Shown piece after piece: positions 7,645 to 17,197 of a DNA stretch of 64,000 nt. The notes below the pieces were generated by a model, which was not told the origin of the DNA, made no database searches, and saw only the letters and a list, made by a program, of their open reading frames with translations. Where the stretch lies: the NCBI GenBank assembly GCA_041399085.1, contig JAWKTM010000008.1, positions 62,001 to 126,000 on the forward strand. The letters are read 5' to 3'. Within the stretch, counting starts at the first letter, position 1. Every line of letters begins with the position of its first letter. The position numbers and the translations under genes are program-made. Origin of the DNA: JAWKTM01 sp041399085. Its GTDB lineage: Bacteria; Planctomycetota; Planctomycetia; Pirellulales; Pirellulaceae.

Positions 7645-9259
7645 ATGTTGCGGCACCTTACCACGAAGCAACTTGCCACGAACCAAGCTGGTCGTTGTCC
7701 AAACGATTCGAGCCCGCGATTGCCAATGACGGCGAAGCGAATCGTCGCTTTGCTGGCGGTCGTGTTTGCGTCCGCAACGGCATCGCCGACCATGTCCGCG
7801 GCGGCGAATGATCGGCCGAACATCGTCTACATCTTGGCCGACGATTTGGGCTATGGCGACGTGCGATGTTTGAATCCCGAGGGGAAGATCGCGACGCCGA
7901 ACTTGGATCGGTTGGCGGCTGACGGCGTGATTTTCACCGACGCTCATTCGAGTTCGTCGGTTTGCACGCCGACTCGCTACGGCGTGCTCACCGGCCGGTA
8001 TAACTGGCGTTCGCGATTGAAGAGCAGCGTATTGTGGGGCTTTTCGCAGCGATTGATCGAGCAAGACCGGCTGACCGTGCCGGCGATGCTCAAGCAGCAC
8101 GGCTACGCGACCGGATGCTTCGGCAAATGGCATTTGGGGATGAATTGGCCGTTGAAGGACGGCGGGTTCGCCAGCCAAGACGCGGATGGTTGGAAGGTGG
8201 ATTACACCGCACCGATTCAGGAAGGCCCGAACGCGGTCGGTTTCGACGAGTTCTTTGGCATCAGCGCGTCGCTGGATATGCCGCCTTACGTCTTCATCCA
8301 GAACGATCGCAGCGTGGGCGTGCCGACGGTCGAGAAGAAGTGGATTCGCCAGGGGCCAGCTCACGTCGATTTCGAAGCGATCGACGTTTTGCCGCGGATC
8401 ACGACCGAAGCGACGAACTTCATCGACCGACATGCGGCCGCGGCGAAGGACGGACGGCCGTTCTTTTTGTATTTTCCGCTGAACGCGCCGCACACACCGA
8501 TCTTGCCCACCGCCGAATGGCAAGGCAAAAGCGGCGAACTCCTACGCCGATTTCGTGATGCAGGTGGACGACACGGTGGGCCAAGTGATGGCGGCTCTGG
8601 AGCGACACGGGTTGGCCGAGAACACGTTGGTGGTGTTTACCAGCGACAACGGATGCTCGCCGCAAGCCGACTTTGCGGAGCTGGAATCCAAGGGGCACGA
8701 TCCGAGCTACGTTTTTCGCGGGCACAAGGCGGATATTTTCGAGGGCGGGCATCGCGTGCCGTCCTTGGTGCGTTGGCCGGGCGCGGGTCAAGGCGGGTGG
8801 CACTTGCGATCAAACGGTGTGCTTGGTCGATCTGATGGCCACGGCGGCGGAAATCTGGGAACGAAGCTGCCGGATTCGGCCGGCGAGGACAGCGTTAGCT
8901 TTCTGCCCGCGTTGCTGGACCCGTCGCTCGAAGGGCCGCTGCGCGAAGCGACCGTGCATCATTCGATCAACGGTTCGTTCTCGATTCGGCAAGGCAAATG
9001 GAAGCTGGAATTGTGCGGCGACTCGGGCGGTTGGAGTCAACCACGGCCAAACAGCAAGGCAGCGGCCGGCTTGCCCAACGTGCAGCTTTACGATCTGGAA
9101 GCCGACATCGCGGAGTCTCGGAATCTGGAAGCGGAGCATCCCGAGGAGGTCGCGCGGTTGACGAAGTTGTTGGAGCACTATGTCGAGCAAGGCCGCAGCA
9201 CGCCGGGGGCTCCGCAGGCGAATAATGGCGAAGTGCGAATCGGTCGACGCGGCAAGTGA
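7645..9259 (+). CDS. secreted sulfatase, frameshifted
   Basis: A type I sulfatase that removes sulfate esters, probably from polysaccharides outside the cytoplasm. The signal peptide follows MTAKRIVALLAVVFASATA; a start at 7645 has a strong AGGAGAGG site, and an inner ATG at 7726 sits right before the signal. Seen are NIVYILADDLGYGD (metal ligands), VCTPTRYGVLTGR (the CxPxR motif whose Cys becomes formylglycine), GKWHLG, TSDNGC and a C-terminal region ending near 9259. The frame changes about 8535, again about 8785 and back about 8855, with family sequence continuing on each side (for example VCLVDLMATAAEI in the third piece). So it is either a recent pseudogene or a gene with three sequence errors. 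Confidence 0.88.
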
Positions 9260-9378
9260 CGGCAAAGCCGTTGCGTTTGATGCCGTTGGACCGACGGAAC
9301 TCCGATCGCGCTCGCACCATTGCATGCGAACGTGCGGCTGGGATAATGCGTTAGCCCGACCACTACAAGGAAATTCGC

Positions 9379-10659
9379 ATGTCAAACTACCCTGAGATTT
9401 TTCGCGTTCGCCAGCATTTTGAAGCTCCGCGCATCGACGACGTGCCGGGCGAAGTCGCCGCACAGTTGGCCCGTCTGAATCTGCGTGAACGAATCCAGCC
9501 GGGGCAAACGGTTGCCGTGACGGCCGGCAGTCGCGGGATCGCGAACATCGCGGTCATCATCAAGGGGATCGTCGATCATTTGAAGTCGCTCGACGCCCGG
9601 CCGTTTATCGTTCCGGCGATGGGCAGCCACGGCGGCGGCACGGCCGACGGGCAACGCGGCGTGCTCACGGGATATGGCATCACCGAAGAGTTTTGTGGCT
9701 GTCCGATTCGGGCCAGCATGGAAACGGTGACGGTCGCCCAAGCCGACGAGGGCTTTCCGGTGCATTTCGATCGCCATGCTTTCGAAGCCGATCATGTGTT
9801 TGTCTGTGGTCGGATCAAGCCGCATACGGGCTTCGTTGGCGACATCGAAAGCGGTCTGATGAAGATGATGCTGATCGGACTGGGCAAACACGAAGGCGCG
9901 AAGATCTATCACCGGGCGATCAAGGACTACAGCTTTGGTCAGATCGTTCGCAGCGTGGCGAAGCATGTGTTTGCCAATTGCCGCATCGTTGCCGGGCTGG
10001 GAATTGTGGAAAACAGCCTCGATCAGACGGCCAAGCTGGAAGCGGTGTTGCCGGAGCAGTTCGAGGAGCGCGAGAAGGCTTTGCTGGTGCAGGCCAAGCA
10101 ATGGATGATGCGACTGCCGTTCGATCGAGCCGACTTGCTGTTGATTGACGAGATCGGCAAAAACATCAGCGGTTCCGGCATGGATACGAACGTTGTGGGA
10201 CGCAAATATTTGGATCACCGCGCCGCCGAACACGAGTTCCCCAAGGTCCGTTTGATTGCCCTGCGCGGCTTGACCGAAGCCACGCACGGCAACGCGTGTG
10301 GAATTGGTTTGGCCGAGTTTTGTTTGCAGCGATTGGTCGACCAAATGGACGCCGAGATTACGCAGATCAATTGCATGACCGGCGGCCATCCGACGGGCGC
10401 GATGGTGCCGATCAGCTACGCCACGGACCGGCAACTATTGGATGAAGTGTTGCCTCAGATCGGTTTAACCGAATCGCACGAGGCCCGGCTGATGTGGATT
10501 GCCAATACGTTGGCGGTCAGCGAAGTGGAATGCTCGGTGGCCTATTTGGAAGAAGCCCGCTCGCGCAGCGATCTGGAAATCATTCAAGAACCGCGCCCCT
10601 TCCCGTTTGATGAACATGGGATGCTGCCGAATGTGGGCGGGGCCAACGGCTGTCACTGA
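9379..10659 (+). CDS. DUF2088 / LarA N-terminal-like protein
   Basis: A 426-residue cytoplasmic protein of the DUF2088 group, related to the N-terminal domain of nickel-dependent lactate racemase LarA. Typical segments are VAVTAGSRGIANIA (~50-63), PFIVPAMGSHGGGTADGQ (~75-92) and VFVCGRIKPHTGFVGDIESG with LMKMMLIGLGKHEGA. The full LarA C-terminal domain and the Lys that carries the NPN cofactor cannot be confirmed, so lactate racemase activity is not claimed; planctomycete members of this kind have no assigned reaction. The ATG at 9379 follows an AAGGAAATTCGC leader. The stop overlaps the end of the converging neighbour by 7 bp. Confidence 0.82.
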   Translation: MSNYPEIFRVRQHFEAPRIDDVPGEVAAQLARLNLRERIQPGQTVAVTAGSRGIANIAVIIKGIVDHLKSLDARPFIVPAMGSHGGGTADGQRGVLTGYGITEEFCGCPIRASMETVTVAQADEGFPVHFDRHAFEADHVFVCGRIKPHTGFVGDIESGLMKMMLIGLGKHEGAKIYHRAIKDYSFGQIVRSVAKHVFANCRIVAGLGIVENSLDQTAKLEAVLPEQFEEREKALLVQAKQWMMRLPFDRADLLLIDEIGKNISGSGMDTNVVGRKYLDHRAAEHEFPKVRLIALRGLTEATHGNACGIGLAEFCLQRLVDQMDAEITQINCMTGGHPTGAMVPISYATDRQLLDEVLPQIGLTESHEARLMWIANTLAVSEVECSVAYLEEARSRSDLEIIQEPRPFPFDEHGMLPNVGGANGCH

Positions 10660-12266
10660 CTCTCCCACCAAGTCTGCCAACGTTTTTTGGCGACGAAGCG
10701 TTCTACGACCGAGTCGGTGTCGGTGGGGCCGAAATCTTGTTTGGTAAGTTCGCGCAAGGCGGCGTGCGCGGTGTTGGCCACGGTTTCGTCTTGGTCGACC
10801 AGGCACTCGATCAGATTCGGAACCAGCTCACGAGCTTGCTTTCTGGCGGCGGCTTTCGCGGCGGCGGTTCTGGTTTCGGCGTCTTCCGCCAGCAATTTCG
10901 CCGCGAGCGTTCGAGGCGTCATCCGCTCGAAACGTTCGGCCAGAGCCTGCTGAGCCGCTCGTCTCAAATCGCCCGACAGCGTGCCGATCAGCTCGGCCAA
11001 GGCATCGCTGTTGGCGGCGCCTTTCTCGTCGCGCAGTTGTTGAATCAATGCGAGTTGCTCTTTCTCCGAGCGTGCCGCTTGCACGCCCGCCACGGCATCG
11101 CCCGCCATTTGACGGTTGCGTGCGTTCGCGACGCGGTCCTTCAATGAATCGATGGAATCTCCCGAGCTGAGATTGGCTTGCCCAGAGAAAACGGACGTCA
11201 GATCTTTGGCCACGTTGGATTTGCTGAGGAATAGCAGCGCGAAACTGGTATCCACGCCGCCGCGATACCGCGTTTGCCAACTGCCGTCCGCGCCCTGCAT
11301 TCCCACGATTTGTTCAGCGCCCCAATCGTACCAATCCACATCGCCAATACGCTGCAATCCGTAGATCATGCCGACGCGTTCGAGCGACCAACAGAAATAG
11401 AGATCACTAGCCAAAGCCCCGCGGCCAGCCGCTTGGTCCTGTTGCAAGACACGGGCAAGATAAGCCAACGCGTCCTTCACCACCGGGTCGTTTCGCGGAG
11501 CCGGACGCACTCCAGCGTCGCCGGCTTGGCCGTTGGCTGCACCGTTCCGAGGCCGCCCTTCCCGGTTGGCTCGCAATTGCGGCTGCGTTCCTTGATGCGT
11601 GGCCAGCGCGATCAAACCGGCGCAGGTCATCGCCGGTGTGGAACCGCCCGATCGGTGATAGCCCCAACCGCCTTGGTTCGCGTCGATGCTGCCGCGGAAG
11701 TACTGATCGACTTGCCGAAGCGTGGCGTCCATGTTCACTTCGTGACGGCGAGCGACCCAGGAACCCAACGCCGCGAATTGCGTGTTGGAGTTATCGCCTC
11801 CCGCCGCGCGGATGCGACGCACGGGGCTCTCCTCATCGCGAGGCACGCCATAGCTCCACGAACCATCGCCGCACTGGCCCTGGCTCAGGCGTTCGCCCAA
11901 ATTGCGAATCAATGCGCGATCGCGGCTTTCGCCTAGCCGATCGAGAAACAGGATCGCCAGCGTCACTTCGTAGGTCGAACCATTCGCGGGCGAGAGCGCG
12001 CGAACCTGTTCGGCGGCGTTCTGAATCACTTTCGAATCGGGGGTCTCGCCCGTTTCGAGCAACGCCAGGCCAACCAGCGCCGTCTCGCCCAGCATGCGGC
12101 CCATCGTATTCCAAGTCCCCTGCTGTGTTTGCTGGGTCTTGAGATAGTCCCGGCCACGCGTAACGGCGCGAGCGATGGCCCGCTGGTCGGCGGTTTGAAC
12201 GGGAATGCTTGAACTCCAGCTCGCGGCCAACGCGAGGAATAGAAACGCAATCACAATTCGTGTCAT
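10653..12266 (-). CDS. secreted prenyltransferase/squalene-oxidase-repeat protein
   Basis: About 537 residues with an N-terminal signal peptide (MTRIVIAFLFLALAASWSSS). The middle (~25-330) has repeats of the alpha/alpha toroid found in squalene-hopene cyclases and prenyltransferases: GRDYLKTQQTQQGTWN, GQCGDGSWSYG, NQGGWGYHRSGG and GADGSWQTRYRGG. The catalytic DXDD of cyclases is not seen, and these planctomycete proteins are exported, so enzyme function is doubtful. The C-terminal ~150 residues look like helical HEAT-type repeats (LIQQLRDEKGAANSDALAEL, ELVPNLIECLVDQDETVANTAHAAL). The frame is open further upstream, but the ATG at 12266 precedes the signal peptide directly. It is divergent from the BlaI-type gene. 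Confidence 0.85.
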   Translation of the reverse strand: MTRIVIAFLFLALAASWSSSIPVQTADQRAIARAVTRGRDYLKTQQTQQGTWNTMGRMLGETALVGLALLETGETPDSKVIQNAAEQVRALSPANGSTYEVTLAILFLDRLGESRDRALIRNLGERLSQGQCGDGSWSYGVPRDEESPVRRIRAAGGDNSNTQFAALGSWVARRHEVNMDATLRQVDQYFRGSIDANQGGWGYHRSGGSTPAMTCAGLIALATHQGTQPQLRANREGRPRNGAANGQAGDAGVRPAPRNDPVVKDALAYLARVLQQDQAAGRGALASDLYFCWSLERVGMIYGLQRIGDVDWYDWGAEQIVGMQGADGSWQTRYRGGVDTSFALLFLSKSNVAKDLTSVFSGQANLSSGDSIDSLKDRVANARNRQMAGDAVAGVQAARSEKEQLALIQQLRDEKGAANSDALAELIGTLSGDLRRAAQQALAERFERMTPRTLAAKLLAEDAETRTAAAKAAARKQARELVPNLIECLVDQDETVANTAHAALRELTKQDFGPTDTDSVVERFVAKKRWQTWWESQ

Positions 12267-12412
12267 GGCAACACCTGTCGAGTCAGGTTCGGCAATCGCC
12301 CCGATATCCTTTGTATGAGATTGTAGTCCGACGGGCAAACGTTGTTGTCGCTGGTTCTTCGCGCGGGGCGTGGCAATGGTCAACGCCCGCGGGAAAAAGT
12401 TTGCAGTGAGAC

Positions 12413-12461
12413 TTGACTACACGTGTAGTCTCTGGGTATGATCTGCCTACAACAGTAGTCA
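12413..12461 (+). promoter_or_regulatory. promoter with two BlaI-type operators
   Basis: A -35 box TTGACT (12413-12418) and a -10 box TATGAT (12437-12442) are 18 bp apart. A perfect 16-bp palindrome GACTACACGTGTAGTC (12415-12430) overlaps the -35 box, matching the BlaI/MecI operator type ACTACA-n-TGTAGT. A second, imperfect site with the same half-site spacing (CTAC AACA GTAG) lies at 12448-12459, near the transcription start. This fits autorepression by the BlaI-like protein. Confidence 0.85.
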
Positions 12462-12489
12462 CGTTATGTTGGAACGGAGTCACGAGCCG

Positions 12490-12900
12490 ATGAAAACGCC
12501 CGAGCCGCTTGGCCGAGTGGAGCTGGAGTTGCTGCAGATGATCGACCGATTGCAACCCGCCAGCATCCGCACGTTGGTGGACGAGGCGTCGGGAAGTTCC
12601 GGTCACGCTCGGACGACGATCCAGACGATGGCCGAACGCCTGCGTAAGAAGGGCTATGTCACGCGACGCAAGATTGGCGGTGTGAATCATTATTTGCCGC
12701 GCGTGCCGGTGACGGAGTTGCTGCAGCGATTAGTTGGCGATTTTGTTCAGCAGACGCTGGGCGGTTCGGTGTCGCCTTTTGTTTCGTATCTGCAAGGCAT
12801 CGAGCGGGTAGATGAAACGGAGCTGGCTGAATTGAAAGCTTTGGTGCGCGATCTCGAATCGCGTCAACCGTCGGGGCAGTCACGAGAGGGCAAGTCATGA
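12490..12900 (+). CDS. BlaI/MecI/CopY family repressor
   Basis: A 136-residue winged-helix repressor. Residues ~5-70 show the family helix-turn-helix (LGRVELELLQMIDRL, ARTTIQTMAERLRKKGYVTRRKIGG) and the C-terminal part resembles the dimer domain that is cut in BlaI/MecI. The ATG at 12490 has GGAG at the right distance; an upstream ATG at 12466 is possible. Its stop overlaps the start of the M56 gene as ATGA, so the two are translationally coupled. The partner peptidase probably inactivates it by cleavage, as known for BlaR1/BlaI, with an unknown inducer. Confidence 0.93.
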   Translation: MKTPEPLGRVELELLQMIDRLQPASIRTLVDEASGSSGHARTTIQTMAERLRKKGYVTRRKIGGVNHYLPRVPVTELLQRLVGDFVQQTLGGSVSPFVSYLQGIERVDETELAELKALVRDLESRQPSGQSREGKS

Positions 12901-14803
12901 ATGCAATGGTTGCCGGCGGGGTGCAGGTTTGGTCCGAATTGGTGTGGCGAGCAAGTTGGCAAGCCGCGTTCGTCGTAGCCTTGGCATTGGCCGTGGAAGC
13001 GGTTTGGCGATCGATGTCGGCGGCGGTTCGCAGTTGGCTATGGCGATTGGTGTTCTTGAAGATCGCGCTGGCGTTAGTGTGTTTCGGAACAATCCCGTTG
13101 CCCGTGCTGCCGGCACGGTCCGATGCCGCAACGGCCGCTGGCTCAGGTAGATCCGGCGATAAGGTCCATGTCGGCGTCGAAACAGTGTCCGGCGCCGACG
13201 ATACCGCGTTGGGCGCGATCGGCTCCGTCGGCATCGATTCGGACTCGCCTACAACACAGGCATCCGGTCCTTCGACCTCGCATCGGATTTCGTGGCCGGT
13301 CGCCGCATTCTCCATCGTGTGGTTGGCGGGGATCGTCGGCAATGTCGCTCGGTTGCTTCACGATGGCAACCGAGCGGCGCGTCAACTGGGAGTTTCAAGC
13401 CGGTTGGTCGACGCCAACATGATGCTCATGCTTCGAGCCGTGGCTCAGCGACTGGGGCTGAAGAACGTGCCGGAGGTCCGATTGGTGTTGGCCAACGGCG
13501 GGCCGTTCGTGATTGGTGGTTGGAAGCCAACGATATGCTTGCCGTGGAATTGGTTCGACAGATGTCATGCGGAGCCGTTGCGGATGGCGGTGGCTCACGA
13601 AATGGCTCACATCGCGCGACGCGATTTGTTATGGAACCGAATGGTTGTGGGCGTGCGAGTCGTGTTGTTCTTTCATCCGTTGGTCTGGCTCGCGTCGCGG
13701 CGTTATCAAGCCGCGCAGGAGTTGGCTTGTGATGAATTGGCATTGCAGCGAACAGGCGGTTCGCCGGTGATGTTCGCTCGGATGTTGTTGCAATTGGCGG
13801 AACAATCCGCGGTTCCGAATTGGGCCGGCGCCGCGGCAATGATGGGGGCAAAGTCTACGTTAAGGGAAAGGATCGAAGCTATGAATCGAAATCTGCAAGT
13901 CACGTCGCCCGTCGCGACGGCCATCGTGCTGGGAGTTTTTGGCCTGGCGCTATTCGTGACGCCGTTCTCTTTGGCCGAACAGCCGAAGGATTCCAGGCCA
14001 AGTGGAAGCGGTCGAACTTTGAGAACGGAATCGAAGGAACAAGAGTCTAGCAAGTCGAAGAAGTCCAAGTCCGCTTCGGCCTCGGCATCCGCCAACGCTT
14101 CGGCAAGCGGACAGGCGTTGGGTTTCGGCGCTGGCCAAGGCAACGGACAAGGGATCGGCATTGGCGCCGGGAACGGCCAGGGACGCGGCGTTCGCGGCGC
14201 GGGACAAGGTTTGGGACAGGGCTTTGGTCAAGGACGCGGCGCGGCGGGGCGGGAGCCGGTGCTACGACACGCAGCTCGACTTCCACGCGCAGCAGCGTTT
14301 CGCTCTCGTCCGACGATGACTCGGATGATAGCGCCGATTCCGATTCGGACAGCCCTCGTTATGACGACCGCGACGGCAAGAAAAGTTCGACGCGGTCCTC
14401 CAGCATCAAGCAGTCGATGACTTCGCGCAACGATGGCGATGGAGAGAAGTGGGTCCGCAAGACGGAAGTGAATGAAAACGGGCGACGCGTCGTCATCGAA
14501 GAAGAAGCGGACGAGATTCGCGTGACGATTCGCAACGGCGATTCCGCTCGCGAAATCGCGGCGAGCGACGCGAAAGAACTTCGCCGAGCCGATCCGGAAG
14601 CCTATCGCTTGTATCAGAAGTACGTTAGTAACCGGAAGAAATCCGCGACATCGGCAACGTTCGATTTGGATTCCGCGACTCCGCCCGACGCCCGCAATCT
14701 GTTACGCGACCAACTCCGCGAATTACGCGGACAGCAAGACATCCAGGGCGGCCCGCTCGATGATCTGCTCCGCGATTTGGAAGAGCAAATCGCGGATGAA
14801 TGA
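12897..14803 (+). CDS. M56 (BlaR1-like) membrane metallopeptidase, frameshifted tail
   Basis: An integral-membrane zinc protease of family M56. Hydrophobic segments lie at residues ~15-40, ~45-70, ~140-160 and ~335-355. The zinc site is AHEMAHIARRD (~238) with the downstream CDELAL box. After the last membrane segment comes a low-complexity tail of Ser/Ala and Gly/Gln repeats (SASASASANASASGQ, GQGNGQGIGIGAGNGQG). At about 14245, in a G-rich run, the frame shifts; the new frame reads on as a Ser/Asp-rich region (SSDDDSDDSADSDSDS) and then a C-terminal domain ending at 14803. The penicillin-binding sensor domain of true BlaR1 is absent; the extracytoplasmic tail may sense something else. One gene with a sequence error or a small mutation is the simplest reading. 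Confidence 0.85.
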
Positions 14804-14838
14804 TTCGCGAGACGCAGACGGAAACGTTGTCGTTTAAG

Positions 14839-14874
14839 AGCGGGCGGTTGGCATGTAGCAACCGCCCGCTTTTG
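14839..14874 (+). terminator. intrinsic terminator
   Basis: A perfect 12-bp stem, AGCGGGCGGTTG and its complement, with an 8-nt loop, followed by TTTTG. It lies 36 bp after the M56 stop and ends the BlaI/M56 transcript. Confidence 0.85.
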
Positions 14875-15003
14875 ATGTTGGCGGAGTCTCAACGTTCAAA
14901 CAGTACCATCGGCACTGGCTACGGATTTGCCGTGGTACAGGCAGCTCCGCCGTGGGCGCGGCGGAGCGTTGCGAAGTGGGAATTGCCGGGCGTTTCGCCG
15001 CGA

Positions 15004-17064
15004 TCAATGCACGCGTTGTCCGGGCTGGGCGCCTTCGTCCAGACCGAGCAAGAAGACCTCGCTGCCGCCGGGACCGCTGGCCGTGACCATGCCTTCGCTC
15101 AGTCCGAACTTCATTTTGCGCGGAGCCAGATTGGCGACCATGACTACCAGCCGGCCGACCAACTGTTCCGGTTTATAAGCCGCTTTGATGCCGGCGAAAA
15201 CCGTGCGTCGATGATCGCCGCCCAGGCTGAGCGTCAGCTTCAACAGCTTATTCGCCTCGGGCACATCTTCGGCGGCGATGACGCGGGCCACTCGCAGGTC
15301 GACCTTCGCGAAATCGTCGATCGAGATTTCCTCGGCCAACGGCTCGGCCTGCAACGGCTGGTCGCTGTCGTTCCACGGCGAGTCGGCCGCTGGCGTTGCA
15401 CCGGATGCTTCCGCCGCGGAGGCCGCTTCTTGTTTACCTTCTTCAATCATCGCGTCGACGTCCTTTCGTTCGATACGCTGCATCATGTGAGTGAATTTCG
15501 CCACTGGTGTTCCGACCAGCGGCTGTTGGGAAGCATTCCAGCCATCGAGTGGCCGGCCCAGCAGTTCGCCCGCTTGTTCGGCCAAACGTGGCAACACCGG
15601 AGCCAAGTAGATCGCCAATTGGCGAAACAGATTCAAAGCCACCGTGCAGACATCCTGCAACTGTTGGGCTTTGTCTGGGTCCTTTCGCAAATTCCAAGGC
15701 GCGGCGTTCTCGACATACGGATTGGCTCGGTCCGCCAATTCCATAATCAGCCGCATGGCTCGGTTGTAGTCGCACTGTTCATAAGCGTCCGCGATCTCAC
15801 CGCCGGCTTGAGCGGCCTGAGCGAACAGACCGCCATCGTCGGGATACTCGGCCGACAGCCCGGTCTCTTGCACGAACTTCGCCGTCCGGCTGGCCAAGTT
15901 CACCACTTTGCCTACCAAATCGGCGTTCACCTTATTGACAAACTCGTCCAAATTCAGATCGAGATCGTCCAAACGCGAGCCGAGCTTCGACGCGTAGTAA
16001 TAACGCAAATAAGCCGGATCGAGGTGGTTCAAGTACGTGCGCGCCTTGACGAACGTCCCCTTGCTCTTCGACATCTTTTCGCCGCCCACTGTGAGAAATC
16101 CATGAATGTGGACTTTCGTGGGCAGGGTGAATCCGGCGCTTTTCAACATGCCGGGCCAGAACAAAGTGTGGAAGTAGGTGATGTCCTTGCCAATGAAGTG
16201 GTGGATTTCCGTGGCCTCGTTTCGCCACCAATCATCAAACGTTTGCCCGTGGCGGTCGCACCATTGTTTGGTGGACGCCATATAACCGATCGGCGCGTCG
16301 AACCACACATACCAATAATTGCCGGGGCTGTCGGGAATCTCGAAGCCGAAGTACGGCGCGGGACGCGAAATATCCCAATCACGCAGCGGCTCGTGCAGAA
16401 AGTGCCCTTTCAAATAGTTAGCCACTTCGCTCTGCAAGTGGTCACCACTCTGCGTCCAGTCATTCAAGAACTCGTGCAACTGCTCCAACTCAATAAACAG
16501 ATGCTTTGCCGAACGGACTTCCGGCGTCGCGCCGGTATAGACGCTGCGCGGTTCGATCAGGTCGCGAGGCGTATAGGTCGTGCCGCAGACGCTGCAATTG
16601 TCGCCCGGTTGATCCGGCGCTTTGCATTTTGGACAAGTCCCACGGACGAACCGATCGGCCAGAAAGGTCTTGGCTTCGGGATCGTAAAGCTGCTCGACAT
16701 CCTTTTCCTTGACCAACCCGGCGGCGCGAATCGACTGCCAGAATTCGTGGCACAATTCGCGGTTCTCCGCGCTGTTGGTGCTGCCGTAGTTGTCGAACTG
16801 GACCTGGAAGTCGGCGAAGTCCCGTTCGTGCTGGGCCTGCATCTCGGCGATCAACTGTTCCTCGCTGCGTCCCTCCTGCCGAGCCCGAATCATGATCGCC
16901 GTGCCGTGCGTATCGTCGGCGCAGAGATAGATGCATTCGTGTCCGCGCAACTTCTGAAAGCGGACCCAAATATCGGTCTGGATGTACTCGACCAAGTGCC
17001 CCAGGTGGATCGGGCCGTTGGCGTACGGCAGGGCCGCCGTCACGAGGATTTTTCGCTGACTCAT
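15004..17064 (-). CDS. metG: methionyl-tRNA synthetase
   Basis: A 686-residue class I aminoacyl-tRNA synthetase that charges tRNA-Met in the cytoplasm. Seen are the N-terminus ILVTAALPYANGPIHLGH with the HIGH-type motif HLGH, the zinc knuckle CPKCKAPDQPGDNCSVC (~145-161), the KMSKS loop (EKMSKSKG, ~330) and a C-terminal tRNA-binding OB-fold domain (FAKVDLRVARVIAAEDVPEA to the end). Length and order fit the long bacterial MetG with a fused Trbp111-like dimer domain. The frame is open upstream to 17220, but the ATG at 17064 matches the family start. Confidence 0.97.
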   Translation of the reverse strand: MSQRKILVTAALPYANGPIHLGHLVEYIQTDIWVRFQKLRGHECIYLCADDTHGTAIMIRARQEGRSEEQLIAEMQAQHERDFADFQVQFDNYGSTNSAENRELCHEFWQSIRAAGLVKEKDVEQLYDPEAKTFLADRFVRGTCPKCKAPDQPGDNCSVCGTTYTPRDLIEPRSVYTGATPEVRSAKHLFIELEQLHEFLNDWTQSGDHLQSEVANYLKGHFLHEPLRDWDISRPAPYFGFEIPDSPGNYWYVWFDAPIGYMASTKQWCDRHGQTFDDWWRNEATEIHHFIGKDITYFHTLFWPGMLKSAGFTLPTKVHIHGFLTVGGEKMSKSKGTFVKARTYLNHLDPAYLRYYYASKLGSRLDDLDLNLDEFVNKVNADLVGKVVNLASRTAKFVQETGLSAEYPDDGGLFAQAAQAGGEIADAYEQCDYNRAMRLIMELADRANPYVENAAPWNLRKDPDKAQQLQDVCTVALNLFRQLAIYLAPVLPRLAEQAGELLGRPLDGWNASQQPLVGTPVAKFTHMMQRIERKDVDAMIEEGKQEAASAAEASGATPAADSPWNDSDQPLQAEPLAEEISIDDFAKVDLRVARVIAAEDVPEANKLLKLTLSLGGDHRRTVFAGIKAAYKPEQLVGRLVVMVANLAPRKMKFGLSEGMVTASGPGGSEVFLLGLDEGAQPGQRVH

Positions 17065-17197
17065 CAAAAACTCCGTTCCGAACGATTCGAGGAGCGGGCA
17101 TTGTAACGGCAAAGCGGCCGAAGCTGCCAGCTTGCCTCGCACCGCCATGATGGCAGCCAAGAGGCGTCGACGGCGCGTGAAGTTCGCGCACCGGCCG

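Noticed and set aside
14944..14967. 9-bp hairpin as the metG terminator
   Set aside because: There is no T run on the metG strand and the distance is 37 bp past the stop; it may be just a stem.
14800..17106. Long plus-strand open frame of 768 codons
   Set aside because: It is the antisense shadow of metG, which is certain; the frame shows no family and no ribosome site.
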